The notes below the pieces were generated by a model. It saw only the letters and a list, made by a program, of their open reading frames with translations, was not told where the DNA came from and searched no databases. A stretch of 64,000 nucleotides of DNA from Mucilaginibacter sp. 44-25. Its GTDB lineage: Bacteria; Bacteroidota; Bacteroidia; Sphingobacteriales; Sphingobacteriaceae. A program made the position numbers and the translations under genes. Of the stretch, positions 27,802 to 35,610 are shown one piece after another. The stretch is taken from contig MKTS01000003.1 of assembly GCA_001898335.1 (NCBI GenBank), positions 248,001 to 312,000 of the forward strand, given 5' to 3'. Positions within the stretch are counted from its first letter, which is position 1. The number at the start of each line of letters is the position of its first letter.

Positions 27802-28598
27802 TGCTGAAGGGAGTTATGGAGTACGAGCATATAAAAGTAGAGGTAAAAGGCCTTATCCAGTATATTACTATTGACCGCGAAAAGAAACTGAACGCGCTTA
27901 ACCGCTTTACACTTGCCGAATTGCATGAAGCGCTTACGGTAGCATTGGAAAATGCGGCTATAGGGGGCATTATTATAACTGGCACAGGGAAAAAAGCCTT
28001 TGTTGCCGGCGCAGATATAGCCGAATTTGAAGGGTTGGATTACGAAGGTGGCCGCGCTTTGGCTGAAAAGGGGCAAACAACTGTTTTTGATGTTATTGCC
28101 GGTAGCACCAAGCCGGTAATAGCGGCTATAAACGGCTTTGCCCTGGGCGGTGGGTTGGAGCTTGCCATGGCCTGCCATATCCGTGTAGCTGCTGATAATG
28201 CCAAAATGGGCCTGCCCGAAGTTACTTTGGGTTTAATACCCGGCTATGGTGGCACGCAAAGGCTTACGCAACTGGTAGGCCGCGGTAAAGCGCTGGAGCT
28301 GATCATGACTGCCGATATGATCACCGCTGCTGAAGCACTGCAAATTGGCCTGGTTAACCATGTAGTTTTCCAGGATGATCTTTTGCCCAAAGCAGAAGAA
28401 ATAATGAATAAGATACTGACGCGCTCTCCTCTTGCTATAGCCGCGGCTATACGTGCTGTTAATACTGGTACAGAGGGTAGCCGCTCAGGTTATATCACAG
28501 AAATAGACGAGTTTGGAAAATGTTTTGGCACCGCTGATTTCAAAGAAGGGATAGCGGCATTTATGGAAAAACGGCAACCAAATTTTTGGTCAAAATAA
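27801..28598 (+). CDS. enoyl-CoA hydratase/isomerase (crotonase family)
   Basis: 265 residues from ATG 27801 (another ATG at 27816 gives MEYEHIKVEVKG, which fits the family start equally well). Crotonase features: KAFVAGADIAEF, oxyanion segment INGFALGGGLELAMAC with one catalytic Glu, and LPEVTLGLIPGYGGTQRL with the second Glu, so hydratase activity is expected. Probably 3-hydroxyacyl-CoA formation in fatty or branched-chain acid breakdown. Overlaps the B12-subunit gene; a weak terminator follows about 40 bp downstream. Confidence 0.92.
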   Translation: MLKGVMEYEHIKVEVKGLIQYITIDREKKLNALNRFTLAELHEALTVALENAAIGGIIITGTGKKAFVAGADIAEFEGLDYEGGRALAEKGQTTVFDVIAGSTKPVIAAINGFALGGGLELAMACHIRVAADNAKMGLPEVTLGLIPGYGGTQRLTQLVGRGKALELIMTADMITAAEALQIGLVNHVVFQDDLLPKAEEIMNKILTRSPLAIAAAIRAVNTGTEGSRSGYITEIDEFGKCFGTADFKEGIAAFMEKRQPNFWSK

Positions 28599-28635
28599 AG
28601 AAAAATGTCCCGTTAATATCCTTCGGTAAATAAGC

Positions 28636-28672
28636 AAAAAGGCGCTATACTATGTGTATTGGGCCTTTTTTC
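28636..28672 (+). terminator. terminator after the crotonase gene
   Basis: AAAAAGGC (28636-28643) pairs with GCCTTTTT (28663-28670); an inner ATAC/GTAT helix adds to the stem. Ends in T-run. Confidence 0.65.
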
Positions 28673-28702
28673 ATTTTAATTTCATCAATAATTGACAGTG
28701 TG

Positions 28703-28762
28703 TTGACCAAATTGCCCAAATGGTCAAATTTAAATTATTGTTAATCAAACGATTAAATAATT
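28703..28762. promoter_or_regulatory. two dyad elements upstream of the porin-like gene
   Basis: TTGACCA (28703-28709) and TGGTCAA (28721-28727) form one inverted repeat; 28733-28746 and 28751-28762 form a second, AT-rich one. They lie about 90-150 bp before the gene and could be regulator binding sites. No known motif recognised. Confidence 0.4.
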
Positions 28763-28852
28763 GTGACTTTTGGATGAAAAATCGAATTGATTTTCATGCT
28801 TTACTTTGTGCCGTGCTCCAGAAAAAAGCACACGATCTAAATTTTTAAAATC

Positions 28853-29428
28853 ATGAAAAGCACATTAAAAATCGCAGCATTAGTTTTAGCATTTGCAGGT
28901 TTATCATACTCAGCTAAAGCTCAAACAACCCCTACATCTACTTCAACAACGACCCCAAGCGGCATACGCTACAGCATTGGTGTAGAAACTGGTGTACCTG
29001 TAAGTAACTTCAAAGACAGCCACAAATGGAACCTTGGTGGTTCGGTACAGGCAGACATTCCGGTTGCAAGCCAGTTATTTGCTACTGTTAACGCTGGTTT
29101 TAACAATTTCTTCGGTAAAACCATAGCGGGTGTAAAAGCGCCTAACGTGCAGTTGTTACCGGTTAAAGCTGGTTTAAAATTCTTCCCGGTTGCTAATTTC
29201 TACATCCAGGGTGAAGCAGGTGCAGCTTTCTTATTAAACAAAGCTGATACTTACAATGACAAGTCAACAGCTTTTGTATGGGCTCCGCAAATTGGTGTAC
29301 AGTTCCCAGTTAGCGCAAGCGGCAACTTCATTGATGCCGGTATCCGTTACGAGTCAACCTCAAACTACGTTACTAACATTGACAGCAAAGTGAAATTTGT
29401 AGGTTTACGTTTAGCTTACGGTTTCTAA
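28853..29428 (+). CDS. small outer-membrane beta-barrel protein
   Basis: 191 residues with a clear signal peptide ending SAKAQ (about 24), a Thr/Ser-rich linker, then about eight amphipathic beta-strands ending in LRLAYGF with C-terminal Phe, as expected for an OmpA/OmpX-like eight-stranded barrel. Codon use looks that of a well expressed gene. It is alone, with a 250 bp upstream region holding dyad elements and a strong terminator after it. No specific function recognised. Confidence 0.85.
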   Translation: MKSTLKIAALVLAFAGLSYSAKAQTTPTSTSTTTPSGIRYSIGVETGVPVSNFKDSHKWNLGGSVQADIPVASQLFATVNAGFNNFFGKTIAGVKAPNVQLLPVKAGLKFFPVANFYIQGEAGAAFLLNKADTYNDKSTAFVWAPQIGVQFPVSASGNFIDAGIRYESTSNYVTNIDSKVKFVGLRLAYGF

Positions 29429-29455
29429 GAACATTTACCAAAACTCAACAATTGG

Positions 29456-29485
29456 AAAAGGAGGCATCGCCTCCTTTTTTTATGC
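29456..29485 (+). terminator. terminator after the porin-like gene
   Basis: AAAAGGAGGC (29456-29465) pairs with GCCTCCTTTT (29469-29478) around a three-base loop, followed by more T. Confidence 0.9.
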
Positions 29486-29590
29486 TTTGTACTTTAATTT
29501 TTACCCTTAATTAATAATTATTCTGATAACTTAGCGATTATTTGTATATTAATACGAATACTACATTTACCCTGTATACTATTTGGTGAT

Positions 29591-31003
29591 ATGAAGAAAA
29601 TCCTCATCATTGACGATGAAGTTAACGTTGGGTTATTACTGTCAAAGTTTTTAACGCGCAACGGGTTCGAAATAACCACCGCCGCCAACGGCAGTGCAGG
29701 TATGGAATGCCTAAAAAAGGAGGAATATGACCTGGTGCTCTGCGATTTCAGGCTGGAGGATACTGATGGCCGGGAAATGCTTAAGAACATTAAGGCGCTC
29801 TATCCTAAAACAGGTGTAATTATTATTACAGGTTACTCGGATATAAAGATGGCGGTTGAACTCATCAAGATGGGGGCGTATGACTATATCACCAAACCGC
29901 TGTATCCGGATGAGATATTAAATACCATTAATAAGGCTATAGAAACGCAATACGCCCTGCAGGAAAGCGGAGGGAGCGACTACGGTAGCACTAAGCCGGC
30001 CGGCTTAAAAGAAAATAAGAAACAAGTGCTTACCGCCGAGTTTGTTGTTGGTACCAGCAAGGCCTCAAAAGAATTATACCGGCAAATAGAATTGGTTGCG
30101 CCAACCAATTACAGCGTAATTATATTGGGCGAAAGCGGCACCGGTAAAGAATCTGTTGCGAAGAGCATACATATGAACAGCCCGCGGGCCAACGAGCCAT
30201 TTGTGGCTATGGATTGTGGTTCGTTAACCAAGGAGCTTGCTGCAAGTGAATTTTTTGGTCATGAAAAAGGTTCATTTACGGGCGCCCTATACACAAAAAT
30301 CGGCCATTTTGAAATGGCTAACGGGGGTACACTTTTCCTGGACGAGGTAGGAAACTTATCTTATGAGATACAGGCTGCGCTGTTGCGTACAGTACAGGAA
30401 CGTAAAGTAAAACGTATTGGAAGTACAAAAGAAATAGACCTGGATGTACGCATCATCATCGCGACGAACGAAAACCTGCAGGACGGTATCAACAAAGGCC
30501 GTTTCAGAGAAGACCTCTACCATCGCTTTAATGAGTTCAGCATATTCATGCCACCTCTGCGCGAACGCGGGAATGATATTATGATGCTGGCCGAGCACTT
30601 CCTTAAGGTGGCTAACCAGGAGCTTGACCGCAGCGTAACCAGCTTTTCGCCGGATGTAGTGGAGTGTTTTATGAACTATCGCTGGCAGGGCAACATTCGC
30701 GAATTAAAAAACGTGGTGCGCCGGGCTACGCTTTTAACAGAAGGCAACGAGATAACTATGAAAACCCTTCCACTGGAAATTTCCAATTACAGGGTGTCAG
30801 CCTTCGAATCATCACCATCTGCCGCTAATAACGAGCAGAAAGAAGCTAAGCACGACTTGAAAAACGCAGCACTGGGCGCTGAGCATGAAACTATATTAAG
30901 GGTTTTACGCGAAGTTAATTTTAACAAGACCAAAGCCGCCGAGATATTAAATATCGACCGTAAAACTTTGTATAATAAAATGAAGGCCATTAACCTTAAA
31001 TAA
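29591..31003 (+). CDS. sigma-54-dependent NtrC-family response regulator
   Basis: 470 residues. Receiver domain 1-120 with phospho-acceptor D52 (LVLCDFRLED). AAA+ domain about 150-390: Walker A GESGTGKES, the sigma-54-contact loop present as GSFTGA (Ser in place of the usual first Ala), Walker B GGTLFLDEVGNL, and the arginine-finger region GRFREDLYHR. The C-terminal Fis-type helix-turn-helix is FNKTKAAEILNIDRKTLYNKM. Activates RpoN promoters once phosphorylated. Its sensor is unknown; 4 bp downstream lies a 72-residue protein resembling an isolated kinase DHp hairpin. Confidence 0.95.
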   Translation: MKKILIIDDEVNVGLLLSKFLTRNGFEITTAANGSAGMECLKKEEYDLVLCDFRLEDTDGREMLKNIKALYPKTGVIIITGYSDIKMAVELIKMGAYDYITKPLYPDEILNTINKAIETQYALQESGGSDYGSTKPAGLKENKKQVLTAEFVVGTSKASKELYRQIELVAPTNYSVIILGESGTGKESVAKSIHMNSPRANEPFVAMDCGSLTKELAASEFFGHEKGSFTGALYTKIGHFEMANGGTLFLDEVGNLSYEIQAALLRTVQERKVKRIGSTKEIDLDVRIIIATNENLQDGINKGRFREDLYHRFNEFSIFMPPLRERGNDIMMLAEHFLKVANQELDRSVTSFSPDVVECFMNYRWQGNIRELKNVVRRATLLTEGNEITMKTLPLEISNYRVSAFESSPSAANNEQKEAKHDLKNAALGAEHETILRVLREVNFNKTKAAEILNIDRKTLYNKMKAINLK

Positions 31004-31007
31004 TACT

Positions 31008-31226
31008 ATGGAAAGCAGCGATGTTAACAGCAACATATCCACAACTGCTTTTCTGCGCTTAAGGCATGATATTAAGAACCAGCTGTCAAACATACAGCTG
31101 GCTATTGCAGGGTTAAAGTTTGAATGCCAGGCAGATACCAGCGAAGATCTGGCCTTGTACATCAGCAGCTTGGAACAATCGGCAAAAGCTATTGACCTTA
31201 TGCTGAATGATTTTACAAAACCTTAA
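31008..31226 (+). CDS. 72-residue protein resembling an isolated histidine-kinase DHp domain
   Basis: After a flexible start, residues 14-36 form a helix with LRLRHDIKNQLSNIQLAI, a good H-box (H20, followed by D/E-x-K-N-x-L-S/T), and residues 45-68 form a second helix, as in the two-helix DHp hairpin of sensor kinases. No ATPase (HATPase_c) domain, sensor or membrane segment is present and the frame closes normally. It starts 4 bp after the NtrC-type regulator gene, so it likely acts on that regulator, as a phosphotransfer, phosphatase or blocking protein. Alternatively it is the remnant of a full kinase gene. Function is inference. Confidence 0.7.
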   Translation: MESSDVNSNISTTAFLRLRHDIKNQLSNIQLAIAGLKFECQADTSEDLALYISSLEQSAKAIDLMLNDFTKP

Positions 31227-31294
31227 AACAAAGCACCAAACTTTTTAGCTATTTGGCGCTTTACAATAAATAATTGTTTCGCACGCCATAGCCT

Positions 31295-32341
31295 ATGTCG
31301 ATTTTTAATATTAAACAGCGTAATAATATTATTCTGGTAAGCATTATTGTGCTTGGCTGCTTTTTGCTGTATGCGTTAAGTGACCTATTCAGTTCTATAT
31401 TAGGCGCCATTGTGCTGTTTACCATTTTCAGGCCGTTTTACCTCTGGATGGTAGAAAAGCGTGGGTTTAACCAATCCTTCGCTACGATGATCATTATCTT
31501 TATATCACTCATCGTTATTGTAATCCCCTTCCTTTTTATCAGTATCATGGTGATCGGGAAGATATCCAATATCAACCGCGAATCGCTACAGATTGATAAG
31601 TGGACACAAAAAATTGATGATTTTACTGCCGCTAACCTGGGGCAGCCAAAATTTGCTGAAAGTACCCTGCAAAAACTTGGCGCCTACGTAGCCGATCTGT
31701 TTCCGTCATTACTCAGCAGCGCGGCAAATATTGTGCTCACCCTTTTGGTGATGTACTTTTTACTCTATTTTATGTTTGTGCAAAGGCGCGAATTTGAGCA
31801 AACGCTTTTAAAGTATGCCCCCTTTCGTGAGCAGCATGCTTTAAAGTTTGCTACTGAACTGCGTAATTCAACCTACTCCAATGTACTTGGGCAAGGTATA
31901 ATTGCCATTACACAAGGCGCTTTACTGGCTAATGGGTTTTGGATATTTAACATCCCCGACCCGATATTCTGGGGGGTGATAGGCGCATTTATATCATTCC
32001 TGCCTGTAGTTGGCGCACCAACACTTTGTATACCGGCCAGTATTATATTATACGCTAACGGTGATAAGGTGCAGGGGGTTATACTTTTACTTTACGGCAT
32101 ACTGTTTATAGGCAATGTAGATAACGTACTGCGTATGATCATTAACCGGCGGGTAGGTAATACACATCCTATTATTACCGTTATAGGTGTATTTATTGGG
32201 TTGCCGATGTTTGGGATATTGGGCCTGGTTTTCGGGCCGGTATTATTATCGTATTTCCTGCTGCTGCTGGAAATATATGAAACCAACAGGATGGCCGAGG
32301 ATCGGCTGGAGCGCGTACGCACAGGTCCGGAAACTCCGTAA
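31295..32341 (+). CDS. AI-2E family (PerM/DUF20) membrane transporter
   Basis: 348 residues with about eight membrane segments: two hydrophobic pairs at the N-terminus, a soluble middle stretch of about 80 residues, then helices containing the family block GFWIFNIPDPIFWGVIGAFISFLPVVGA and the end IGVFIGLPMFGILGLVFGPVLLS. Members export varied small molecules or act as Na+/H+ antiporters; the AI-2 name is historical and the substrate here is unknown. The C-terminus ends in a charged tail. Free-standing, 68 bp after the DHp-like gene. Confidence 0.9.
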   Translation: MSIFNIKQRNNIILVSIIVLGCFLLYALSDLFSSILGAIVLFTIFRPFYLWMVEKRGFNQSFATMIIIFISLIVIVIPFLFISIMVIGKISNINRESLQIDKWTQKIDDFTAANLGQPKFAESTLQKLGAYVADLFPSLLSSAANIVLTLLVMYFLLYFMFVQRREFEQTLLKYAPFREQHALKFATELRNSTYSNVLGQGIIAITQGALLANGFWIFNIPDPIFWGVIGAFISFLPVVGAPTLCIPASIILYANGDKVQGVILLLYGILFIGNVDNVLRMIINRRVGNTHPIITVIGVFIGLPMFGILGLVFGPVLLSYFLLLLEIYETNRMAEDRLERVRTGPETP

Positions 32342-32432
32342 ATTTTAGTATAATAGCACCAAATTGCGGCCAAAGCCACAACTTATTTAATAATAAAGCA
32401 AACAATTATCCAACTTAAAAATTTATATAATT

Positions 32433-32699
32433 ATGAACGATAACACAAAAGTGGTAGTTGCCCTACTGGCAGGATTAGCAGCAGGCGCGGCGTTAGGAAT
32501 ATTATTCGCTCCTGATAAAGGTTCAGAAACAAGAGATAAACTAACCGAATCATTAAACAACCTTAGCGACTCTATCAAAGAAACTGCTGCTGCAGAAATT
32601 GATAAACTGGTTGGCTTAAAAGACAAGGTTGTTGAGAATATAAAAAATAAAGTAAAAGGCGCTGAAGAAGAATATCAGGACGACCTTGAGCATGCTTAA
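32433..32699 (+). CDS. YtxH-domain membrane-anchored protein
   Basis: 88 residues: a single N-terminal membrane helix (VVVALLAGLAAGAALGILFAPDKGSETR), the YtxH signature with the glycine-rich helix followed by APDKG, then a long amphipathic, charged helix. Family members are stress-associated small membrane proteins. It starts a three-gene unit with a holin-3-6-like protein and an unknown protein. Confidence 0.88.
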   Translation: MNDNTKVVVALLAGLAAGAALGILFAPDKGSETRDKLTESLNNLSDSIKETAAAEIDKLVGLKDKVVENIKNKVKGAEEEYQDDLEHA

Positions 32700-32743
32700 A
32701 ATATAGTTTCCCCTACCGATAACCCGGTGTTAAACATCTATCA

Positions 32744-33100
32744 ATGGAACCTGGAAAAGAAAAAGAACCAGAACAACAGCCCGTGCGCCCAATAATTGAA
32801 CAGCTTAAGGAGTATGCTGAAACAAGACTTAAGCTATTTAAATATGAAGCGATTGAACGGGGTTCGTCAATAGTAGCTGATATTATTACAGACATAATTA
32901 TTATAGTGTTGTGTTTGCTCGCCTTTTTATTTCTCAGTTTCACACTTGCATTATGGGTAGCCAGCCTGTTACACTCATACTGGCAGGGTTTTGGTTGTGT
33001 TACGGTATTCTACGCACTTATAGCCATTATTATGATGGTTGCCAAGCGCGGTGTTCAAAGGCCTTTAATAAACATCATGATTAAAAAGCTTTTTAAATAA
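32744..33100 (+). CDS. phage_holin_3_6 (YqjE-like) family membrane protein
   Basis: 118 residues: a charged N-terminal helix containing LKEYAETRLKLFKYEAIERGS, two membrane helices (about 52-73 and 80-105), and a basic end. The pattern matches the holin-superfamily-III/YqjE proteins that accompany YtxH/YqjD-type proteins; despite the name they are not phage holins in this setting. It is 44 bp after the YtxH gene and 1 bp before the next gene. Confidence 0.82.
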   Translation: MEPGKEKEPEQQPVRPIIEQLKEYAETRLKLFKYEAIERGSSIVADIITDIIIIVLCLLAFLFLSFTLALWVASLLHSYWQGFGCVTVFYALIAIIMMVAKRGVQRPLINIMIKKLFK

Positions 33101-33101
33101 A

Positions 33102-33557
33102 ATGGAATTACCTGTAAATAACATAACTGATCTGCGAGCCGAGATAGCCAGGTTAAAGGGTTTAGAGGCACAACAGTCTGTGGCCTTGAAAGCCCGTTTT
33201 AGTGGGCCTTCTGCTATATTTTCAACCGTGCTTTCTTTATTCCCGGGGTCTGCCACAGTGGATGGCATTAAGCACGCCGGATTTTTTAAACAGGACTTTT
33301 TAGGATTATTATCGCGGTTTGTATTGCCTATAACGCTTAATAAAACCTTATTCAGAAAATCGAATTTCCTGGTAAAGACTATTGTGGGTGTGCTTTCTCA
33401 AAAAGCATCTTCCTACATCAGCGAAGACTCGGTTAGCGGTGTGTGGGATAAAGCAAAGAACCTATTTAATGGTATTTTTAAAAAGAAAGAAAAACCCCCT
33501 GTTAAAGTAAAGGTGGAGGTGGTAAAAGAGCCAGCAATGCTTAAACACGGGCATTAA
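33102..33557 (+). CDS. conserved protein of unknown function
   Basis: 151 residues; not recognised. The N-terminal half has a helix (LRAEIARLKGLEAQQSVALKAR) followed by a moderately hydrophobic segment (about 35-75) and the C-terminal third is Lys-rich. Its start is 1 bp after the holin-like gene, so it surely belongs to the YtxH-holin unit, and may be a peripheral partner of those membrane proteins. Confidence 0.7.
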   Translation: MELPVNNITDLRAEIARLKGLEAQQSVALKARFSGPSAIFSTVLSLFPGSATVDGIKHAGFFKQDFLGLLSRFVLPITLNKTLFRKSNFLVKTIVGVLSQKASSYISEDSVSGVWDKAKNLFNGIFKKKEKPPVKVKVEVVKEPAMLKHGH

Positions 33558-33585
33558 AGTATATCTTGTTGCGAAACATGATACA

Positions 33586-33627
33586 AGAGAGGGATAGGCG
33601 CAGCGCGTTTATCCCTCTCTGATTTTT
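33586..33627 (+). terminator. stem-loop after the YtxH-holin unit
   Basis: AGAGAGGGATA (33586-33596) pairs with TATCCCTCTCT (33610-33620); a GATTTTTTG sequence follows. It overlaps the promoter of trmB. Confidence 0.7.
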
Positions 33628-33629
33628 TG

Positions 33630-33637
33630 TACTTTTG
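33630..33637 (+). promoter_or_regulatory. -7 promoter box of trmB
   Basis: TACTTTTG matches TAnnTTTG and ends 7 bases before the trmB ATG (33645), implying a 5' leader of only a few bases. Confidence 0.55.
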
Positions 33638-33644
33638 CAGCCTT

Positions 33645-34292
33645 ATGGGAAAAGATAAGTTAAGGCGCTTTGCCGAGATAGAGACTTTTAGTAACGTAAT
33701 GCAATTAGATGCCGGTAAGCCACTAAAAGGCAATTGGGCCAAGGATTTCTTTAAAAACGGCAATCCTGTAGTTTTAGAACTTGCCTGCGGAAAAGGCGAA
33801 TACAGTGTAAACCTTGCTAAAATGTTTCCCGATAAGAATTTTATAGGTATTGATTATAAAGGCAACCGTATTTGGCGTGGTGCTAAAACCGCACTGGAAG
33901 AAGGGGTAAATAATGTAGGCTTTTTACGCATACAAATAGAAAACCTGCTGGACTATTTTGCTCCAGGAGAGGTTGACGAGATCTGGATCACCTTCCCTGA
34001 CCCGCAACCACAGCTTAGCCGCGAAAAGAAACGACTTACATCGCCCCGTTTCCTGCAGAAATATAAAGAGCTGTTAAAGCCGGGTGGATATGTAAACCTT
34101 AAAACTGATAACGACGGCTTACATGCCTATACTGCCGAAAAAATTGAAGAGCTGGGCTTGCTTTTAAGTGTACGTACCGAAAACTTGTATCATTCCCCAT
34201 ATGTTACCGAGGTATTGTCCATAAAAACGTATTACGAGAAGAAGTATCTGGCGGATAACAAAAACATTAACTATCTTAAATTCTCGTTTTAA
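33645..34292 (+). CDS. trmB: tRNA (guanine-N7-)-methyltransferase TrmB
   Basis: 215 residues from ATG 33645; the ATG at 33627 lies upstream of or within the promoter box. SAM-binding motif VVLELACGKGEYSVNLA (about 43-59), the DEIWITFPDPQP catalytic block and the end THNV-type region with KTYYEKKYL are typical. Makes m7G46 in tRNAs. The alkyltransferase-like gene follows 8 bp downstream. Confidence 0.95.
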   Translation: MGKDKLRRFAEIETFSNVMQLDAGKPLKGNWAKDFFKNGNPVVLELACGKGEYSVNLAKMFPDKNFIGIDYKGNRIWRGAKTALEEGVNNVGFLRIQIENLLDYFAPGEVDEIWITFPDPQPQLSREKKRLTSPRFLQKYKELLKPGGYVNLKTDNDGLHAYTAEKIEELGLLLSVRTENLYHSPYVTEVLSIKTYYEKKYLADNKNINYLKFSF

Positions 34293-34300
34293 GATAGCAC

Positions 34301-34633
34301 ATGCCCGACTACAACTTTTTTGATAATGTGTATGAGGTGGTGCGCCAGGTGCCGCCGGGGCGTGTTACTTCATACGGTGCTGTGGCCGCTTATCTGGGTG
34401 CTAAAAGATCATCCAGGGTGGTTGGATATGCTATGCAGGCAGCGGGAACAGCAAACCCTCCGGTACCTGCTCACCGTGTGGTAAACAGGCAGGGATTACT
34501 TACAGGAAAATTTCATTTTGGCGGTGATACCATGCAGCAACTGCTGGAAAGCGAAGGCATAGAAGTTATAGATAACCAGGTACAAAACTTTAAAGCCGTG
34601 TTTTGGGATCCGGCTATAGAATTGGCGCTTTAA
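34301..34633 (+). CDS. alkyltransferase-like (ATL/MGMT-fold) protein without catalytic Cys
   Basis: 110 residues with the DNA-binding half of O6-alkylguanine transferases: VPPGRVTSYGAVA, the Arg-finger region SSRVVGYAM (R39), and active-site loop PVPAHRVV. The reactive Cys of PCHR is Ala (A57), and the Trp typical of the E. coli-type ATL is also absent. It should bind O6-alkylguanine in DNA and flag it for nucleotide excision, without repairing it itself. Probably co-transcribed with trmB; its 3' end overlaps the next, opposite-strand gene by 20 bp. Confidence 0.9.
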   Translation: MPDYNFFDNVYEVVRQVPPGRVTSYGAVAAYLGAKRSSRVVGYAMQAAGTANPPVPAHRVVNRQGLLTGKFHFGGDTMQQLLESEGIEVIDNQVQNFKAVFWDPAIELAL

Positions 34634-34985
34634 TGCCATCTTTGCTTTTATCGTAACTGGTAAATGCTACCACAATAAACCAAAATATGCCTACTCCTGT
34701 ATAAAACCCTCTCGACCGCTCATCGTATTGAAGTATGGTGAATGAGGCTATAACCATACCGGCGCTAATGAGCAATTCTATAATACCATGCAGCTTTAAA
34801 GGAATAGCCCTGAATATGCCAAAACTATAGTTGGTGGCAACAGTGAGCGCCAATTGTACAACCGCCAATGTATAGACCTGCGCACCAGTCTCGGTGATCA
34901 TGTTAAAAGCAATGGGCGACAGGAATAAGAAGATGATCAGAAAGTAGTCTATGATGCCGTGCAGTTTGGGAGATATCAGTTTCAT
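34614..34985 (-). CDS. small four-helix membrane protein (SPW-repeat-like)
   Basis: 123 residues with four hydrophobic segments in two similar halves: each begins KLHGIID/KLHGIIE followed by a hydrophobic helix, an internal duplication. This resembles SPW-repeat proteins. Role unknown. Its last codons overlap the 3' end of the ATL gene on the other strand by 20 bp. Confidence 0.75.
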   Translation of the reverse strand: MKLISPKLHGIIDYFLIIFLFLSPIAFNMITETGAQVYTLAVVQLALTVATNYSFGIFRAIPLKLHGIIELLISAGMVIASFTILQYDERSRGFYTGVGIFWFIVVAFTSYDKSKDGIKAPIL

Positions 34986-35038
34986 TATTCGCGTTTTATT
35001 ATGCGAAAAACATAAACTGGGCCAACCAACCGGAATAG

Positions 35039-35401
35039 TTATATAAGTTGTAATAATTCCATTCGGTTGCCGAATGGGTCAATAAAGGCAAAACGGCGCC
35101 TGCCCGGTATCACTGGTTCTTCAATAATTTCAATGTTGTTTTTCTGTAGCAATTGTCGCGCTGCATCAACATCCTCCACCTCAAAAGCAGTATGCCTGAT
35201 ACTGCGAGGCAGGGCTGGCTCAACGCCAATGTGTAACTGTACATTGCCTATATTGAACCAATAGCCTGCAGACGAAAACAGATGATCCGGGCGCTCAATT
35301 AATTCAATCCCAATGATCTCACTATAAAAAGCCCTCGCTTCTTCCAGTTTTTCCGGCGGTACGCAAATATGTAAATGGTCGAGGCGTTTGAATGTGATCA
35401 T
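35039..35401 (-). CDS. VOC (glyoxalase/bleomycin-resistance fold) protein
   Basis: 120 residues with two beta-alpha-beta-beta-beta halves: LDHLHICVPPEKLEEARAFYSEIIG in the first and HTAFEVEDVDAARQLLQKN, then FAFIDPFGNRMELLQ in the second. Potential metal ligands are H10, H57/H70 and E116. Substrate unknown. Its start overlaps by one base the stop of a 69-residue protein that looks like half of another VOC domain. Confidence 0.88.
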   Translation of the reverse strand: MITFKRLDHLHICVPPEKLEEARAFYSEIIGIELIERPDHLFSSAGYWFNIGNVQLHIGVEPALPRSIRHTAFEVEDVDAARQLLQKNNIEIIEEPVIPGRRRFAFIDPFGNRMELLQLI

Positions 35402-35610
35402 TATGCTTCGTGTTCTGCAAAGGTTATAACGTAGTTATTGTTGTCGATTATAGAAAATCCAGTAGCGCCATAAAACGTCTTATCGAGACCTTTCAACACG
35501 GCTACCTTGCCTTCAATGCTATTGAAAAAGCTTTTAATATTCTTTAGCGTAATGTAGAGCAATAAAGAGGAGGTCCTCGCCAAGGCTCTCAAACGTTGAA
35601 AGGTAAGCAT
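35401..35610 (-). pseudogene. C-terminal half of a VOC domain, likely gene remnant
   Basis: 69 residues. From residue 14 the pattern SLLLYITLKNIKSFFNSIEGK, then YGATGFSIIDNNNYVITFAE, corresponds to the second half of a VOC fold (the edge strand, helix, then the 'DPNGYVLTF'-type strand, here DNNNYVITF). The first half is missing. Its ATG overlaps the stop of the beta-barrel gene, and its stop overlaps the start of a complete VOC protein. Either a decayed VOC gene kept in frame or a functional half-domain that pairs with another VOC chain. Confidence 0.6.

Noticed and set aside
32744..33100. Prophage remnant suggested by the holin-like protein
   Set aside because: The holin-3-6 type occurs with YtxH in ordinary envelope clusters; no phage structural, integrase or attachment-site genes nearby.
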